Source: Trichomonas tenax
Taxonomy: Eukaryota; Parabasalia; Trichomonadida; Trichomonadidae
Length of the DNA: 64,000 bases
Assembly (NCBI GenBank): GCA_023091735.1
Contig: JALKBU010000007.1
Location: forward strand, 1-64,000
Reading direction: 5' to 3'
This document shows positions 8,185 through 17,537 of this stretch, one piece after another. Position 1 is the stretch's first letter. Every line of letters begins with the position of its first letter. The notes beneath the pieces are model-generated. The model did not search any database, was not told the DNA's origin, and saw nothing but the letters and a program-made list of their open reading frames with translations. A program made the translations under genes and the position numbers.

Positions 8185-11100
8185 ATGCTTGATGTTTCCT
8201 TTTTGTCAATACCAAACTCTGATATTGACACTGATCTTCTGGACTCAACAATCGTTCAGCTGCAGAAGGATCCATCAAATGTTTCGTGTTTAAACGCAAT
8301 TTCGTCGTTTCAGCAAAGAGAAGATTCATACAATTGTTTTATTCAAGTATTTTCGAAGGAATACTGCATTCAGACGCGACTACTGGTCCTAAAAATACTG
8401 AGAAGCTTTGTTTCAAGTCATTGGGACTTAATTTCGAGCGAAGAAAAATCTCAAATCCACGATTTCGTTTTACAATTCATTCATAATGAAACTTACCTCC
8501 ATATTAAGCCATTGTTAGTCCTTGTAGATGAAATTTTAATCACAATACTTAAATTTGAATGGCCGGGATCTTTTCCTTCATTTGTTCCCGATATGATCAA
8601 TGAAGCAATGCAAAATCCGGAATTTCAAGAAAATTGCCTCGAAATAATCACTCAATTAGCGAATGCGATCTCAATTGATGCAGAAAACACATTAACAGTG
8701 ATGCGCGCGGATCAAATGAACGAACAGTTCGTTGTTGACTTCAGCATTATATCGCGCTTCATTCAATCGTTCTTTGTGAATGAAACACCAATAAATTTAG
8801 TAATTAAATCAATACAAGCGATTAAGTCGTTTGTTGCGCTTGTACATGTAGATAATCTCTTGCGGATAGGAATATTCGGAAATCTGCATAATTTATACAC
8901 ATTTAATTTTCAAATGTTTATTCAAGCGTCATCTATCTTTGCTGAGATATGCCAAAGCAACAATTTTCCAACAGAATTCAACCAACTGGTTCCACAGATA
9001 TTCGCAAACATAATGGAAGCATTAAAGAATTATTCTCAAGAAACAAGTGTTATTGAGCTTTTATCTGATGCTACTGATCAAATAACATTCTCTAGGACAC
9101 TTACGAGTATGATCGCAAAATATTACAAAGTTATAATTCCTCTCGATAAAGAAAATTATCTCAGTTTTGCATTGGATACATTAACAGTGATGACAATGAA
9201 TTTCATTGATCAGAGCCTCCAAATATGCATTGACTTCTGGGCATTTATAGCTACAAATGCTTACAGAGAAAGAAGATGCCAGATTGAAAATACAACAGGA
9301 ATATTTCAACCATTCTTTGCACCAATATTGAGATTGATTATACAAAAGATTGTTCCTCCATCAGATATATTGCAAGTGGAGGATGATGGTGCAATAGGAT
9401 CACAGTTTGCAATACAACCAAGTACATTATATGATTCCATGCATGAGTTTCTTGTTTATTCGACACATTTAAATCCTCAATCGACTGCAGAGTCCATTCA
9501 ACATTTGCTTGAAACAGAAGAAGTAACTATTGACTTAGTGAACAGAATCTGCTGGTGCATGGGTGCTATCGGTGGTGTTCTAGATGCAGCTGATGAACAA
9601 ACACTTCTTGGCCCTATATTAACAAGCATATTAGAACTCTTAGACACAGTTGAAAATGATGAAGTTCGAACATCAATTGTTGCTGGTGTTTCATTTGCAT
9701 CATCGAGTTTGAAGAATTTCTTTGAACTGGAAGACAATATAGCAATCCTTGAAGTGATTTGTAATCACGTTTTGGCAACATTACCAAATGTTGAACCTTC
9801 AATGCAAATAATTTTATCTTCGAATTTCAACAAAATATGTCGATCTTCGCATCAGCTGCTTTGCAATTCACCAAGCGGGAAAGAAATATCAATTGCTGAG
9901 TCTTTAGCTGCAGATCTAATCAGTTTATTCAGGGATATTTCTCCACAAGCAGTTCTTATTTGTCTTGATGGTGTCACGTTTGCAACAAAATACTGCTCAG
10001 AACAACAGAAAGCAACAATATGTAATGGAATATCAGATTTCTCATTCGGTGTTTTCGCACAGTCCTCTCAAGAACCAACAGCCTGCATTTTCCTTATTAG
10101 ATGCTTTAAAGTTCTTGCGTATAACATTGGCGATGAATTCCTCGAATTATTCTTGCGGATCAATGAAAATGTTTTAGCTGTATTTCATGTTTCGATTGAG
10201 CAATACCTCACAGACGAAGTATCAAATGATCTCTGCAATGAAATATTGGATCTATTTACGGTCTTTTCAGCCCAAATATCAGCGAAAAATCAGTGCATTG
10301 AAAGATACTTTGAGATTTGTTCAAATGTATTTTTACCTCTCTATGCCCAAAACTTCATGAATCCACACATTCTTCAAATATTTGCACACCTTTCACTCAA
10401 GATGCAGCAAAACATGGCATCGAGATTCAACACATTCTACACACAGCTTTTTATTCCTGCAGCAAACATTTTCGAAGGTGAGAACTCAGAAGAATATAAA
10501 ATTTCTTCTCTTTCATCTCTTGCAATGTCTCTCTTATTCATGATGAAATGCATTGTTAGGACTGCTTTGTCATCACTTATCACAATGGATGATGAGAACT
10601 TTCAGCTTTTCACACAAACAATCGACAATTTAATCGTTTCTGATATCAATGGTGATGTTAGAGACTCCGCATTGACAGTTTTGCAAGACATGTTCACCGC
10701 GATCGATACAATGCCTCAAAACTTTTCTCAGCAGTTCTTCACGAACAATGGTGTGAGATATGCTCTCGACATCATCAGATATTTGTCGATCCCAGACATG
10801 CGTGAATCTCTTGGCCACCTTTCTGCAATTCTCAAACGATTATTGAGGCAGCACTCAGTAATAGAGAACGTATCACAGCTTTCGATTGGTGTCTGCAGGT
10901 TATTCCCATGCCACGATGAGCGCCAGATAGAGCATTTCTTCTTAGAGTTATCGAAATGCGTGAAACCAATGGAATTCAAAGCAATGCTTAGAGACTTTTT
11001 AGTAAGCGTCCGCATATGCAGTCGTAGAGATTCAGCGCTGTACAAAGAAGAAAAGCGAGAAATAGATAGTGTAGAGTTGCAAGAGAAGCGCGAAGTCCCA

Positions 11101-11199
11101 GGTTTAGTTGAAATCGAAGGCGAAGATATAACTGCTCAGCTGCATGATTTGTCACAGAAAATGGAAGACATGACAATTGATACTTCCAAAATGAACTGA
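8185..11199 (+). CDS. XPO1: Exportin-1 (CRM1) family nuclear export receptor, copy 1
   Basis: 1004 aa HEAT-repeat karyopherin. The N-terminus (DTDLLDSTIVQLQKD, then TRLLVLKILRSFVSSHW) matches CRM1 HEAT 1-2, where RanGTP binds. ILKFEWPGSFPSFVPDMI corresponds to the CRM1 motif ILKQEWPKHWPTFI. WCMGAIGGVLDAADEQ matches the helix before the acidic loop. The C-terminal MEFKAMLRDFLVSVR...DSALYKEE matches the CRM1 C-terminal signature (FKNHIRDFLVQ...D--LY-EE). Exportin-1 carries leucine-rich NES cargo out of the nucleus with RanGTP. Length is close to the usual about 1070 aa. The start at 8185 is the first ATG, directly after AAATATTTAATCAAAA. It is less conserved than a second CRM1-type gene at the right edge of the window. 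It ends 54 bp before a convergent gene. Confidence 0.85.
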   Translation: MLDVSFLSIPNSDIDTDLLDSTIVQLQKDPSNVSCLNAISSFQQREDSYNCFIQVFSKEYCIQTRLLVLKILRSFVSSHWDLISSEEKSQIHDFVLQFIHNETYLHIKPLLVLVDEILITILKFEWPGSFPSFVPDMINEAMQNPEFQENCLEIITQLANAISIDAENTLTVMRADQMNEQFVVDFSIISRFIQSFFVNETPINLVIKSIQAIKSFVALVHVDNLLRIGIFGNLHNLYTFNFQMFIQASSIFAEICQSNNFPTEFNQLVPQIFANIMEALKNYSQETSVIELLSDATDQITFSRTLTSMIAKYYKVIIPLDKENYLSFALDTLTVMTMNFIDQSLQICIDFWAFIATNAYRERRCQIENTTGIFQPFFAPILRLIIQKIVPPSDILQVEDDGAIGSQFAIQPSTLYDSMHEFLVYSTHLNPQSTAESIQHLLETEEVTIDLVNRICWCMGAIGGVLDAADEQTLLGPILTSILELLDTVENDEVRTSIVAGVSFASSSLKNFFELEDNIAILEVICNHVLATLPNVEPSMQIILSSNFNKICRSSHQLLCNSPSGKEISIAESLAADLISLFRDISPQAVLICLDGVTFATKYCSEQQKATICNGISDFSFGVFAQSSQEPTACIFLIRCFKVLAYNIGDEFLELFLRINENVLAVFHVSIEQYLTDEVSNDLCNEILDLFTVFSAQISAKNQCIERYFEICSNVFLPLYAQNFMNPHILQIFAHLSLKMQQNMASRFNTFYTQLFIPAANIFEGENSEEYKISSLSSLAMSLLFMMKCIVRTALSSLITMDDENFQLFTQTIDNLIVSDINGDVRDSALTVLQDMFTAIDTMPQNFSQQFFTNNGVRYALDIIRYLSIPDMRESLGHLSAILKRLLRQHSVIENVSQLSIGVCRLFPCHDERQIEHFFLELSKCVKPMEFKAMLRDFLVSVRICSRRDSALYKEEKREIDSVELQEKREVPGLVEIEGEDITAQLHDLSQKMEDMTIDTSKMN

Positions 11200-11253
11200 A
11201 TATTATTATATTATTTTTTATAGATGAATTTTGTTATTTATACTAAAGTTATA

Positions 11254-11919
11254 TTAATCAAATTTGATGTTTCCATTTTTAGAGATGTGACCTATAATGC
11301 TCACATCATCGTCGTCATCGTGAAAAGAAACAAATTCATCATGTGTTACTGCATCATTATCGAGAATTGTTGTTCCGTAAAATTCAATCTTGTTCAAAGC
11401 AATGCATGGTGGATCTCCAGGGCAGTTCTCATTCTGGATAAGTCTAATGTAGCGCGCTGCATACAATTTATCAAATGAATACGTTTTCTCATTACAATGT
11501 TTCATTTGAGCATCTTTATCAACTTTATGAATTTCTGTCCATGTTTGATTGTCATCTGATATCTCTAGAGACCAGCTGTACAAGCAGCATTGAGCGCAGT
11601 ATCCATAGGTGTCACTGCAGCAACAGCCATGGTAGCAGCAGCCTGCGCGAACGAAATAACCATTGATATTAAATTTGCGATCCTTAAGTGAGAAAATAAT
11701 CCAAGGATGGTCATCATAAGTTTTTCCGCAGTTAGAACACCAATCGTAACGTTTATCAACAGGATCTACAGAAAATTCTGGTTTTGTATATTGTTTCGAT
11801 CCATTATAATGCTGCTTAGATGAACCACTTGCATCAACAACGATCACTTTCTGATTGTAAAGTTTGCTGAATATTCCATCTTCTGATTTACTAAAAGATA
11901 AAGGAAGAAAGAAAAGCAT
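11254..11919 (-). CDS. Cysteine-rich discoidin (F5/8 type C)-like protein, paralogue 1
   Basis: 221 aa. A discoidin-like beta-sandwich is suggested by PEFSVDPVDKRYDWCSNC, HPWIIFSLKDRKFNINGYFVRAG, YSWSLEISDDNQTWTEIHKV, AARYIRLIQNENC and ALNKIEFYGT, the usual jellyroll order of F5/8 C domains. A Cys-rich insertion at about 94-112 (CCYHGCCC...YCAQCC) interrupts it. WCSNC (about 60-64) and ENCPGDPPC add more Cys, so disulphides or a metal site are likely. The C-terminus is a Asp-rich run followed by DVSIIGHISK. There is no clear signal peptide, although the first 10 residues are hydrophobic. GTGACGTCAA precedes the ATG. A same-length paralogue lies at 49562-50227. F5/8 C domains bind glycans or lipids; the actual ligand is unknown. 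Confidence 0.7.
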   Translation of the reverse strand: MLFFLPLSFSKSEDGIFSKLYNQKVIVVDASGSSKQHYNGSKQYTKPEFSVDPVDKRYDWCSNCGKTYDDHPWIIFSLKDRKFNINGYFVRAGCCYHGCCCSDTYGYCAQCCLYSWSLEISDDNQTWTEIHKVDKDAQMKHCNEKTYSFDKLYAARYIRLIQNENCPGDPPCIALNKIEFYGTTILDNDAVTHDEFVSFHDDDDDVSIIGHISKNGNIKFD

Positions 11920-12401
11920 TTGACGTCACTTTTTCAAATTGTACAAAAACAAACTCCATTAATGATGAAATACCACAAGAACGAAATATTTCATAATTTT
12001 TATGTTTTAAGAATATAGCAATCTATAGTCTAATGAGTTAACCAACATTGAAGAACGACTTTTGCATGTTTTAAAAATACCCAATTTAATTTAAGGAGCA
12101 GCTAACATGAGATGTAAACTATTCAAAAACGGGTTGAAAAACTGCATTACATTTTCAACTATGTTCACTCGAAAAAGTCATAATACTAATAAATAGTTGT
12201 TGCAACATTTTTACTATATTATTGCAGTTACATGTATTCATAATGACTTTTAAAAGAGAAATATATTTCATTATCAAAGGGTTGGATTCATCTATAATAA
12301 ATACTCAATTTCAAGCATTGTGTTTTCCATTTTGTAAGGAATAAAGGTTATATGAGTTTGTCATTTTTATAAAATGCAATCACCTTAAGTTGTTCAATGA
12401 A
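11920..12401. other. Intergenic, no feature recognised
   Basis: About 480 bp of AT-rich DNA. The frame that opens into the Pmp-like segment continues some 55 bp into this spacer without an ATG, which suggests lost 5' coding sequence. Confidence 0.4.
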
Positions 12402-13331
12402 ATGCAATATTTTCGAATTGCCAAATCAAAAGAGAATTATTTGCAGTCTTCCAAAGATTACAACATCCGTTTGTCTATATATCAGAACTTTATTGATAGA
12501 TCAATATATTTTGGATCGATATCATACTGCAATGTTACCATAAATAGTTGCTATTTCTTTAATTCTTCTTCGTTGGAAAATTCAGGTGCAATATACTTTA
12601 ATGTAATCAGAAGTTCGATTGTCCATGATAAAGTTTGCGCTATAAGCTGCAATTCACAAAATCATGGACATTATTCTTTCAGCATTACAACAAATGATAT
12701 TGGAAAAATCCAAGTTGTTAAACAGTCTTCATTTTCTAAGTCAGGAGATAAATCGGCAATGCATGGCGTGGTATTGCTTTCTGGTGGGAAACAAACTTTG
12801 AAATATAGTAATTTCTCACACTCCAAATGTTATGCTTATGGCAGTTTTGTGATGATATCAAGCAGAGATAATGGTGTCGCTACATATTGTTTTGTTGAAT
12901 CATCGACCGCAAAATCATCATCAGTATGTGACATCAGGAGTTCAAATTATGCTATAAATTATTCAACATTTAATAACGATTCTTCATCATTCACAGTATT
13001 TAGATGCTTCTATGAAAACACTGAATTATTTGTTTCAGATTGCAATTTCATCAACCTCAAATCTCATTATTTTATGACGAGTAGTTATCCTTTATCAAAT
13101 ACATTGATGGCATCACGATGCTACTTCGAAAATGCAAGTATTGCTTGTTCAAACGCTCAGATAAACCAAACAACTATGAACAAATTTGATATTGATTTCA
13201 ATAACGTACATTTAGATTGCGATTTCATTCCCAAATATTTTATAAATGTTAATATTTGCAGTGTTTGCTTTAACAACTGTATCAGCAAATTAAACATCAG
13301 GCTTTTGATACATCCGTTCATTGTTATCTAA
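12402..13331 (+). pseudogene. Pmp-like / beta-helix surface protein, N- and C-terminally incomplete
   Basis: About 309 aa from the first in-frame ATG. Short repeats of the type NCTI-NSCYFFNSS, SGAIYF, YSNFSHS, DCNFINL and SRCYFENASI look like a right-handed parallel beta-helix of the kind found in trichomonad proteins related to chlamydial polymorphic membrane proteins (Pmp). SGAIYF resembles their GGAI motif. These proteins are normally long, with a signal peptide, many repeats and one membrane helix near the C-terminus. Here signal peptide, membrane segment and most of the length are absent, and the open frame extends upstream of the ATG to a stop near 12342. I read it as a gene remnant, though a short soluble protein cannot be excluded. 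Confidence 0.5.
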
Positions 13332-14037
13332 AAATGAACTTGTTGTATCACCATTTATTTTTAAAAAACAAACGAAAAATATGATAGATCGATATAATAT
13401 ATAAATGTTTGACAAATCAAAATGATAAACACAGCATCATAATAAGCAAAATTCCATCTTTAATGCTTCTAATCTCTCAATAGAATATCGAGCATGCTGT
13501 GAAGTATTTCGGAAAAGATATATTCATCTCAAATACCCAGATTTGCCATAATTTGAACATCCCTTGTTTAATTTGAGAGAAATCTTTTTCATGAATAAAG
13601 AACTTGAAGAATCTGTGCTTGTCACTTTAGATTCACCTATAATGTATGCTTCGATAAGTGCAAGTAATGATGTCTAAATAATCAATTAACTGCAAAATGT
13701 CATTAAATTTTTCAAATAAATTTTAGTGCAAACTTTTTCAAAGCTGGGAATATGAAAAAAGTTTCACCATTTGAACATGAAATTACATAAGATTCAATAG
13801 TTTCTATCCATAATGGAAAACAAACAACACCAAATGTCATCAGATGATAACTAAAAATTAGCCAACTTCACGTCTTTTTTCAAGAATTAATCGATTGGAA
13901 ACGTCTGCTCTTTTTCCAAGTTGATGTTGCATTAGCCAACACATCAGATCAATGGATAATGCTTATCGCAACGAAAAAATAAAGTTCTGGGCTTTTGAAA
14001 AATCATAATTAATTGATGTCAAAATATATTGAGTTTT
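13332..14037. other. Intergenic, possible decayed downstream Pmp sequence
   Basis: About 700 bp with no open frame of interest. Short stretches keep a coding-like feel (for example around 13560-13680) but are broken by stops in every frame, so they may be leftover 3' sequence of the Pmp-like gene. Confidence 0.3.
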
Positions 14038-14048
14038 TGACATGTAAA
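14038..14048 (+). promoter_or_regulatory. TGACATGTAAA motif 36 bp upstream of MORN5
   Basis: A perfect copy of a motif that recurs in this window. It sits on the coding strand close to the ATG at 14085. A matching copy lies about 40 bp upstream of the EDC4-like gene (45346-45356, read on its coding strand). A transcription-factor site is inferred, not shown. Confidence 0.45.
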
Positions 14049-14084
14049 GTGGCAAATGGAGAATAACGTACATTTTTTCGAAAA

Positions 14085-14441
14085 ATGGAAGAATTCATAA
14101 AATGCTCGTACAAAGGCGAACGAAACCAAGTAGGAACGATGGATGGAAAGGGAGAGTTCACATTTCCAAACGGAACACGCTATGTTGGTGAATTAATTGA
14201 CGGAGAATTTCACGGAAAAGGCACTCTCTTCTTCCCAGGCCGTGGCCGTTATGAAGCTGAGTGGGATCATGGAACAGTTGTCTCTGGCCGTCTTTTCTTC
14301 GACGATGGACTTGAGCATCAGAAAGAAAATTGGATTTACTGCTCTGAACAAGATAGACGTTATTACAATGAAGTCACTGATGGACTTCACCCCGCTGGTG
14401 AATCTTTCATCACTCCAATTCGTCAGGAAAACAAACAATAA
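14085..14441 (+). CDS. MORN5: MORN-repeat protein, MORN5-like
   Basis: 118 aa. It follows MORN5 almost end to end: YKGERNQVGTMDGKGEFTFPNG, YVGELIDGEFHGKGTLFFP, RYEAEWDHG, FDDGLEHQKENWIYC, DRRYYNEVTDGLHPAGES. The last block matches the MORN5 signature ([24 protein letters not shown]). Two full MORN motifs and one partial lie in residues 8-62. MORN5 is associated with cilia, flagella and sperm tails in other eukaryotes, so a flagellar role is likely. It lacks the roughly 45-residue C-terminal extension of animal MORN5. A TGACATGTAAA motif lies 36 bp upstream of the start. Confidence 0.85.
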   Translation: MEEFIKCSYKGERNQVGTMDGKGEFTFPNGTRYVGELIDGEFHGKGTLFFPGRGRYEAEWDHGTVVSGRLFFDDGLEHQKENWIYCSEQDRRYYNEVTDGLHPAGESFITPIRQENKQ

Positions 14442-14884
14442 TTATATTTTCATCTTTAAATGTGTCTTGAATGAAAGTTTATACATGATTTCTCTTTCTT
14501 TGTTCATAATATTTCAAATCATATATTAAATCTTGATTACAAATCAATATATTATCAATTCATAATTTTGTTCATGGATCATCTATTGAACAATATTAAA
14601 TGGAAAACAAAGTCCATATATAGTTAATCCAATAATGCAATTTGTTGAAACACATAAATATTAAAAATCAAATTATAAATATAACTTTAAGGACGAATTA
14701 TTTTACGCTGATTAGAATTGCATAGAGTAGCTTAGTGTAGTTCAAGAAGAATTGTCGATATTTTAACCAGTGATAACAAGCTTTTTATGATTGAAGACAT
14801 GTGAAATAAAATATGACATGTATAATTGATTTACGTGACAAAATTTATCAAGAAGAAAAAAAACATACTTTTTTCGATGTTGGC
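14442..14884. other. Intergenic, start of a gene-poor repeat region
   Basis: AT-rich, without a gene. It contains a TGACATGTATA motif at 14814-14824 and AGACATGTGAA near 14796. Confidence 0.4.
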
Positions 14885-15214
14885 TTGCCACTGCGTCTCA
14901 GGGCGTCCCCGCTGGAAACCATTCGATTCTGAATGGTTTATGGCGTCCCCGACGAATTTTTTCAAGACTTTGCATCTCCAAATGAACTTCAGCTTCCCGA
15001 CGAAGTGCTTTCTTTAGTGATTGTGCTTCATGCAAGTGCTGTTAAGCTTCGCCAACTCTCATCTTTAATAGGCGAGAGCTGCGCCACCCGAAAACACATC
15101 GAAAATTTTCCGCATTTGTCGTTCATTTGGGACGCGAAGCGTCAAAAAAATTTCTTCGGGGAGGCCATAAAATTGAATGGTTTACAGCGGGGACGCACTG
15201 AGACCCAGTGGCAA
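14885..15214. mobile_element. GC-enriched inverted-repeat element (about 330 bp)
   Basis: The left arm begins TTGCCACTGCGTCTCAGG and continues with GCGTCCCCGCTGGAAACCATTC. The right arm, read in reverse complement, is TTGCCACTGGGTCTCAGT, then GCGTCCCCGCTGTAAACCATTC. The two arms match over about 65 bp with a few differences. The left arm also has an inner hairpin (AAACCATTC ... GAATGGTTT). The centre (about 14956-15147) is unusually GC-rich for this window and keeps an open frame (PNELQLPDEVLSLV, LHASAVKLRQLSSLIGE), possibly captured coding sequence. No transposase and no clear target duplication. A MITE-like or foldback element is inferred. Confidence 0.5.
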
Positions 15215-15520
15215 AAAGCGTCACTTTAAAGTCTTCAAGTTAATATAACTTCCACTATATTCAATGGGATTATCTGCTAGCTACCATAGTTTTCAGCTTG
15301 AGCTTGGCTTTATTCGAGCAAGATATTTTTAGTAAAGGTAAAATATGACATGTAAATACATTTTTTGTCGTGCATCACAATAAAATCCATTAAAATTTAG
15401 TTCTTCGATTTAATGATAAGAATGATATAAGAAATGTGTGTATAGTATAAAGAAAAAGCCACAAAGGACAACTTCTCATTTTATGGTTGGCGGAGATCAC
15501 ACTGGAAAAAAGCACAGTCG

Positions 15521-17537
15521 AATTTTTTTTCAGTTGACTTTTTTAAGTTTTGCGATTTTTAACGAGTAAACCCCCTATCAAGCCAAACTGAGAAGACATT
15601 TACGTGCTTTTCATGGGTGCTGAGTATGTGAATAGCATTTCTTTGTCTATTTAACTTGAGGCTCTCCATGCCTCCATGAGATTTCATTGAATTTTGACAT
15701 GTAAAATAACGAAAGTCACCATTTTCGACACTTATTATCTGATATTTGTCATGCAAAGTCGAAAATTTGATATGTAATGTTACCAATGAGCAAATTTTAT
15801 GTGAACTTGAGGTAGCATAACTTTAGGTATGCTCGATGTATGAGCAAAGGAATGCCGTTTGACTCCTGCACGTAGCATATTTTTTCTTTTCTATTTTTTG
15901 ATTTTTCGACTGGAACTTTAGCAAAAATAAGCGAGCGACCGCTATAATAGTGAGATGTATTTGTTATAATCATCAAAGAGATTCATAACAGAAGCCCATT
16001 AATGATTTGTTACGGATCGGAAATTGTCCGACCAAATTGATCAGCCATTTTATATTCTCTCCATTGAGTCCCCGACCATGATTTTTTGAGCATTATTGAT
16101 GTCTTTTTTTTTTGATCTTTCAATAGAAAAATAAATAATACAAATTGATTTATTTTAGGTTTACAATATGATGCTCCAAAAATTTCAAAATCTCAAATTT
16201 GTCAATACATTGTTGGGTTATTCACCCAAAGTATTAAAGGGGCTGCCTATGGTATGTCACTTTTAATGGATAATAATCGTTTTTGAACAATAATCGTAAA
16301 TAATCGTTCTTTTACTCTCAATTCAATTTCAGAAAGTGACAATTTGAGCAACAAAATTGACATTCCAAGCAACACTAGTTTCATTGCGGCACTCAGAGAA
16401 AATATCAAATTCGGCCGGTTCATTGGACTAAATGCATCCAGGCACAGCAAGTGCTGCTAAATGCTATCTATTCATCTGAAAACGTCCGCAAACTTACTCC
16501 CATATCATATAATTTTTAAATTACAGAGTTGTGAAGCAAGAAAAACATCATCATTACTCAAATGATCCATAATATATTTATCAAACAGTTCCATTTTTGC
16601 AGTCCAAATTTTTCGCATTTCAATATTACGCTTTTATGCATCATTATTCACTCTGCAATACACAGAGCAAGAAATCAATCACTTCTACGTCATGTTTTTG
16701 CAGAAAATTCAACATCAATTTATGACATCAGAATGCATTCGAATGACAAGCTATTTTCAGTTTACCCATACATTCCTCATCGAAAATGATATACAAACTA
16801 CGCAACAAATGACATAATTATTTCATTTAATATTTATCGAAAAATTCGAATTCATTTTACCACAACGTCCTCATAGAATCGATGATTGAACAAAGTTAAT
16901 GAGGATGCATTCAGTTGTAAAAAAATGTAAAAAAAATCATAATATGTAACGTTTACTCTGTCACAACTTCACTCAATGACGCTGAAGTTATCCTTTAACT
17001 ATAGTCCTTTAAAGTTTTCGTAATAATTCCGATTTGATTTTTATGTTTGAAATAAAACAAAGTTAGCATGCAGTATATCTAAATTATATTTTTTTTTATT
17101 ATCTAAATTCTTATTTTTGTTTGCTTTTCAATTATTAATAATGAAAATTTGAAAAAAGATCGAGAAAAATACGGGGAAAAGAGAATAGAAGGAGGAGAAA
17201 GGAAAAAAGAAGAAAAGAAAAGGGAGGGGACATATAAGTTATTCTTTGAAATTAATTTGGTGATTTCGTTGGCCGGAGGCCCTGATTTTTTTGCATATTT
17301 GTATTGATCGAAGACAAAGCAAAAACGTTACTTTTCCAATCCGTATGATTTGTAATGGGTTTCTGTTTGTAATCATATCATGATTAAGTAATACCTTGCT
17401 AAGATCATGAATCAGATTGCACCACTAGAATCAGCACCCACAAAAAGCACGTAAATGTTTCATCAGATTCGTCCAGTAAGGGTTTACTCGTTAAAAATCG
17501 CAAAACTCAAAAAGGTCAACGAGAAAAAAGTGGAGCC
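15521..17537. mobile_element. Element A, copy 1 (split by element B)
   Basis: The ends are inverted repeats. The left part holds TTTTGCGATTTTTAACGAGT, then CATTTACGTGC and GGTGCTGA. The right part (17345-17537) holds the complement and ends near GAGAAAAAAGTGGAGCC. The two halves, 15521-16010 and 17346-17537, join seamlessly when the insert 16011-17345 is removed, as shown by the uninterrupted copies at 32906-33347 and 49016-49421. The element carries TGACATGTAAA (15695-15705) and similar motifs. No coding capacity, so it is non-autonomous. Confidence 0.75.
16011..17345. mobile_element. Element B, copy 1 (1335 bp; 8-bp target duplication)
   Basis: The ends are TACGGATCGGAAA and, in reverse complement, TACGGATTGGAAA (13 bp, one difference). 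TGATTTGT flanks both sides (16003-16010 and 17346-17353), and this octamer occurs once in empty copies of element A, so it is a genuine 8-bp target-site duplication. That length fits hAT-type or some Mutator-type elements. Inside are a purine-rich tract (about 17150-17230) and short broken frames (for example from 16562), with no recognisable transposase. A highly similar inverted copy lies at 37017-38368. Confidence 0.8.

Noticed and set aside
9498..9802. Antisense frames inside exportin-1 (and similar ones inside other large genes)
   Set aside because: They lie within well-supported coding sequence and have no independent domain signature or upstream initiator.
16562..16789. 75-codon frame (and a 67-codon frame at 16247-16450) shared by both copies of element B
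   Set aside because: Shared only because the copies are recent duplicates. Different frames are open at other positions and no transposase motif is seen.
17130..17235. Purine-rich tract in element B as a possible telomeric or centromeric repeat
   Set aside because: It is not periodic and occurs at the same relative place in both copies of B, so it is just part of that element.
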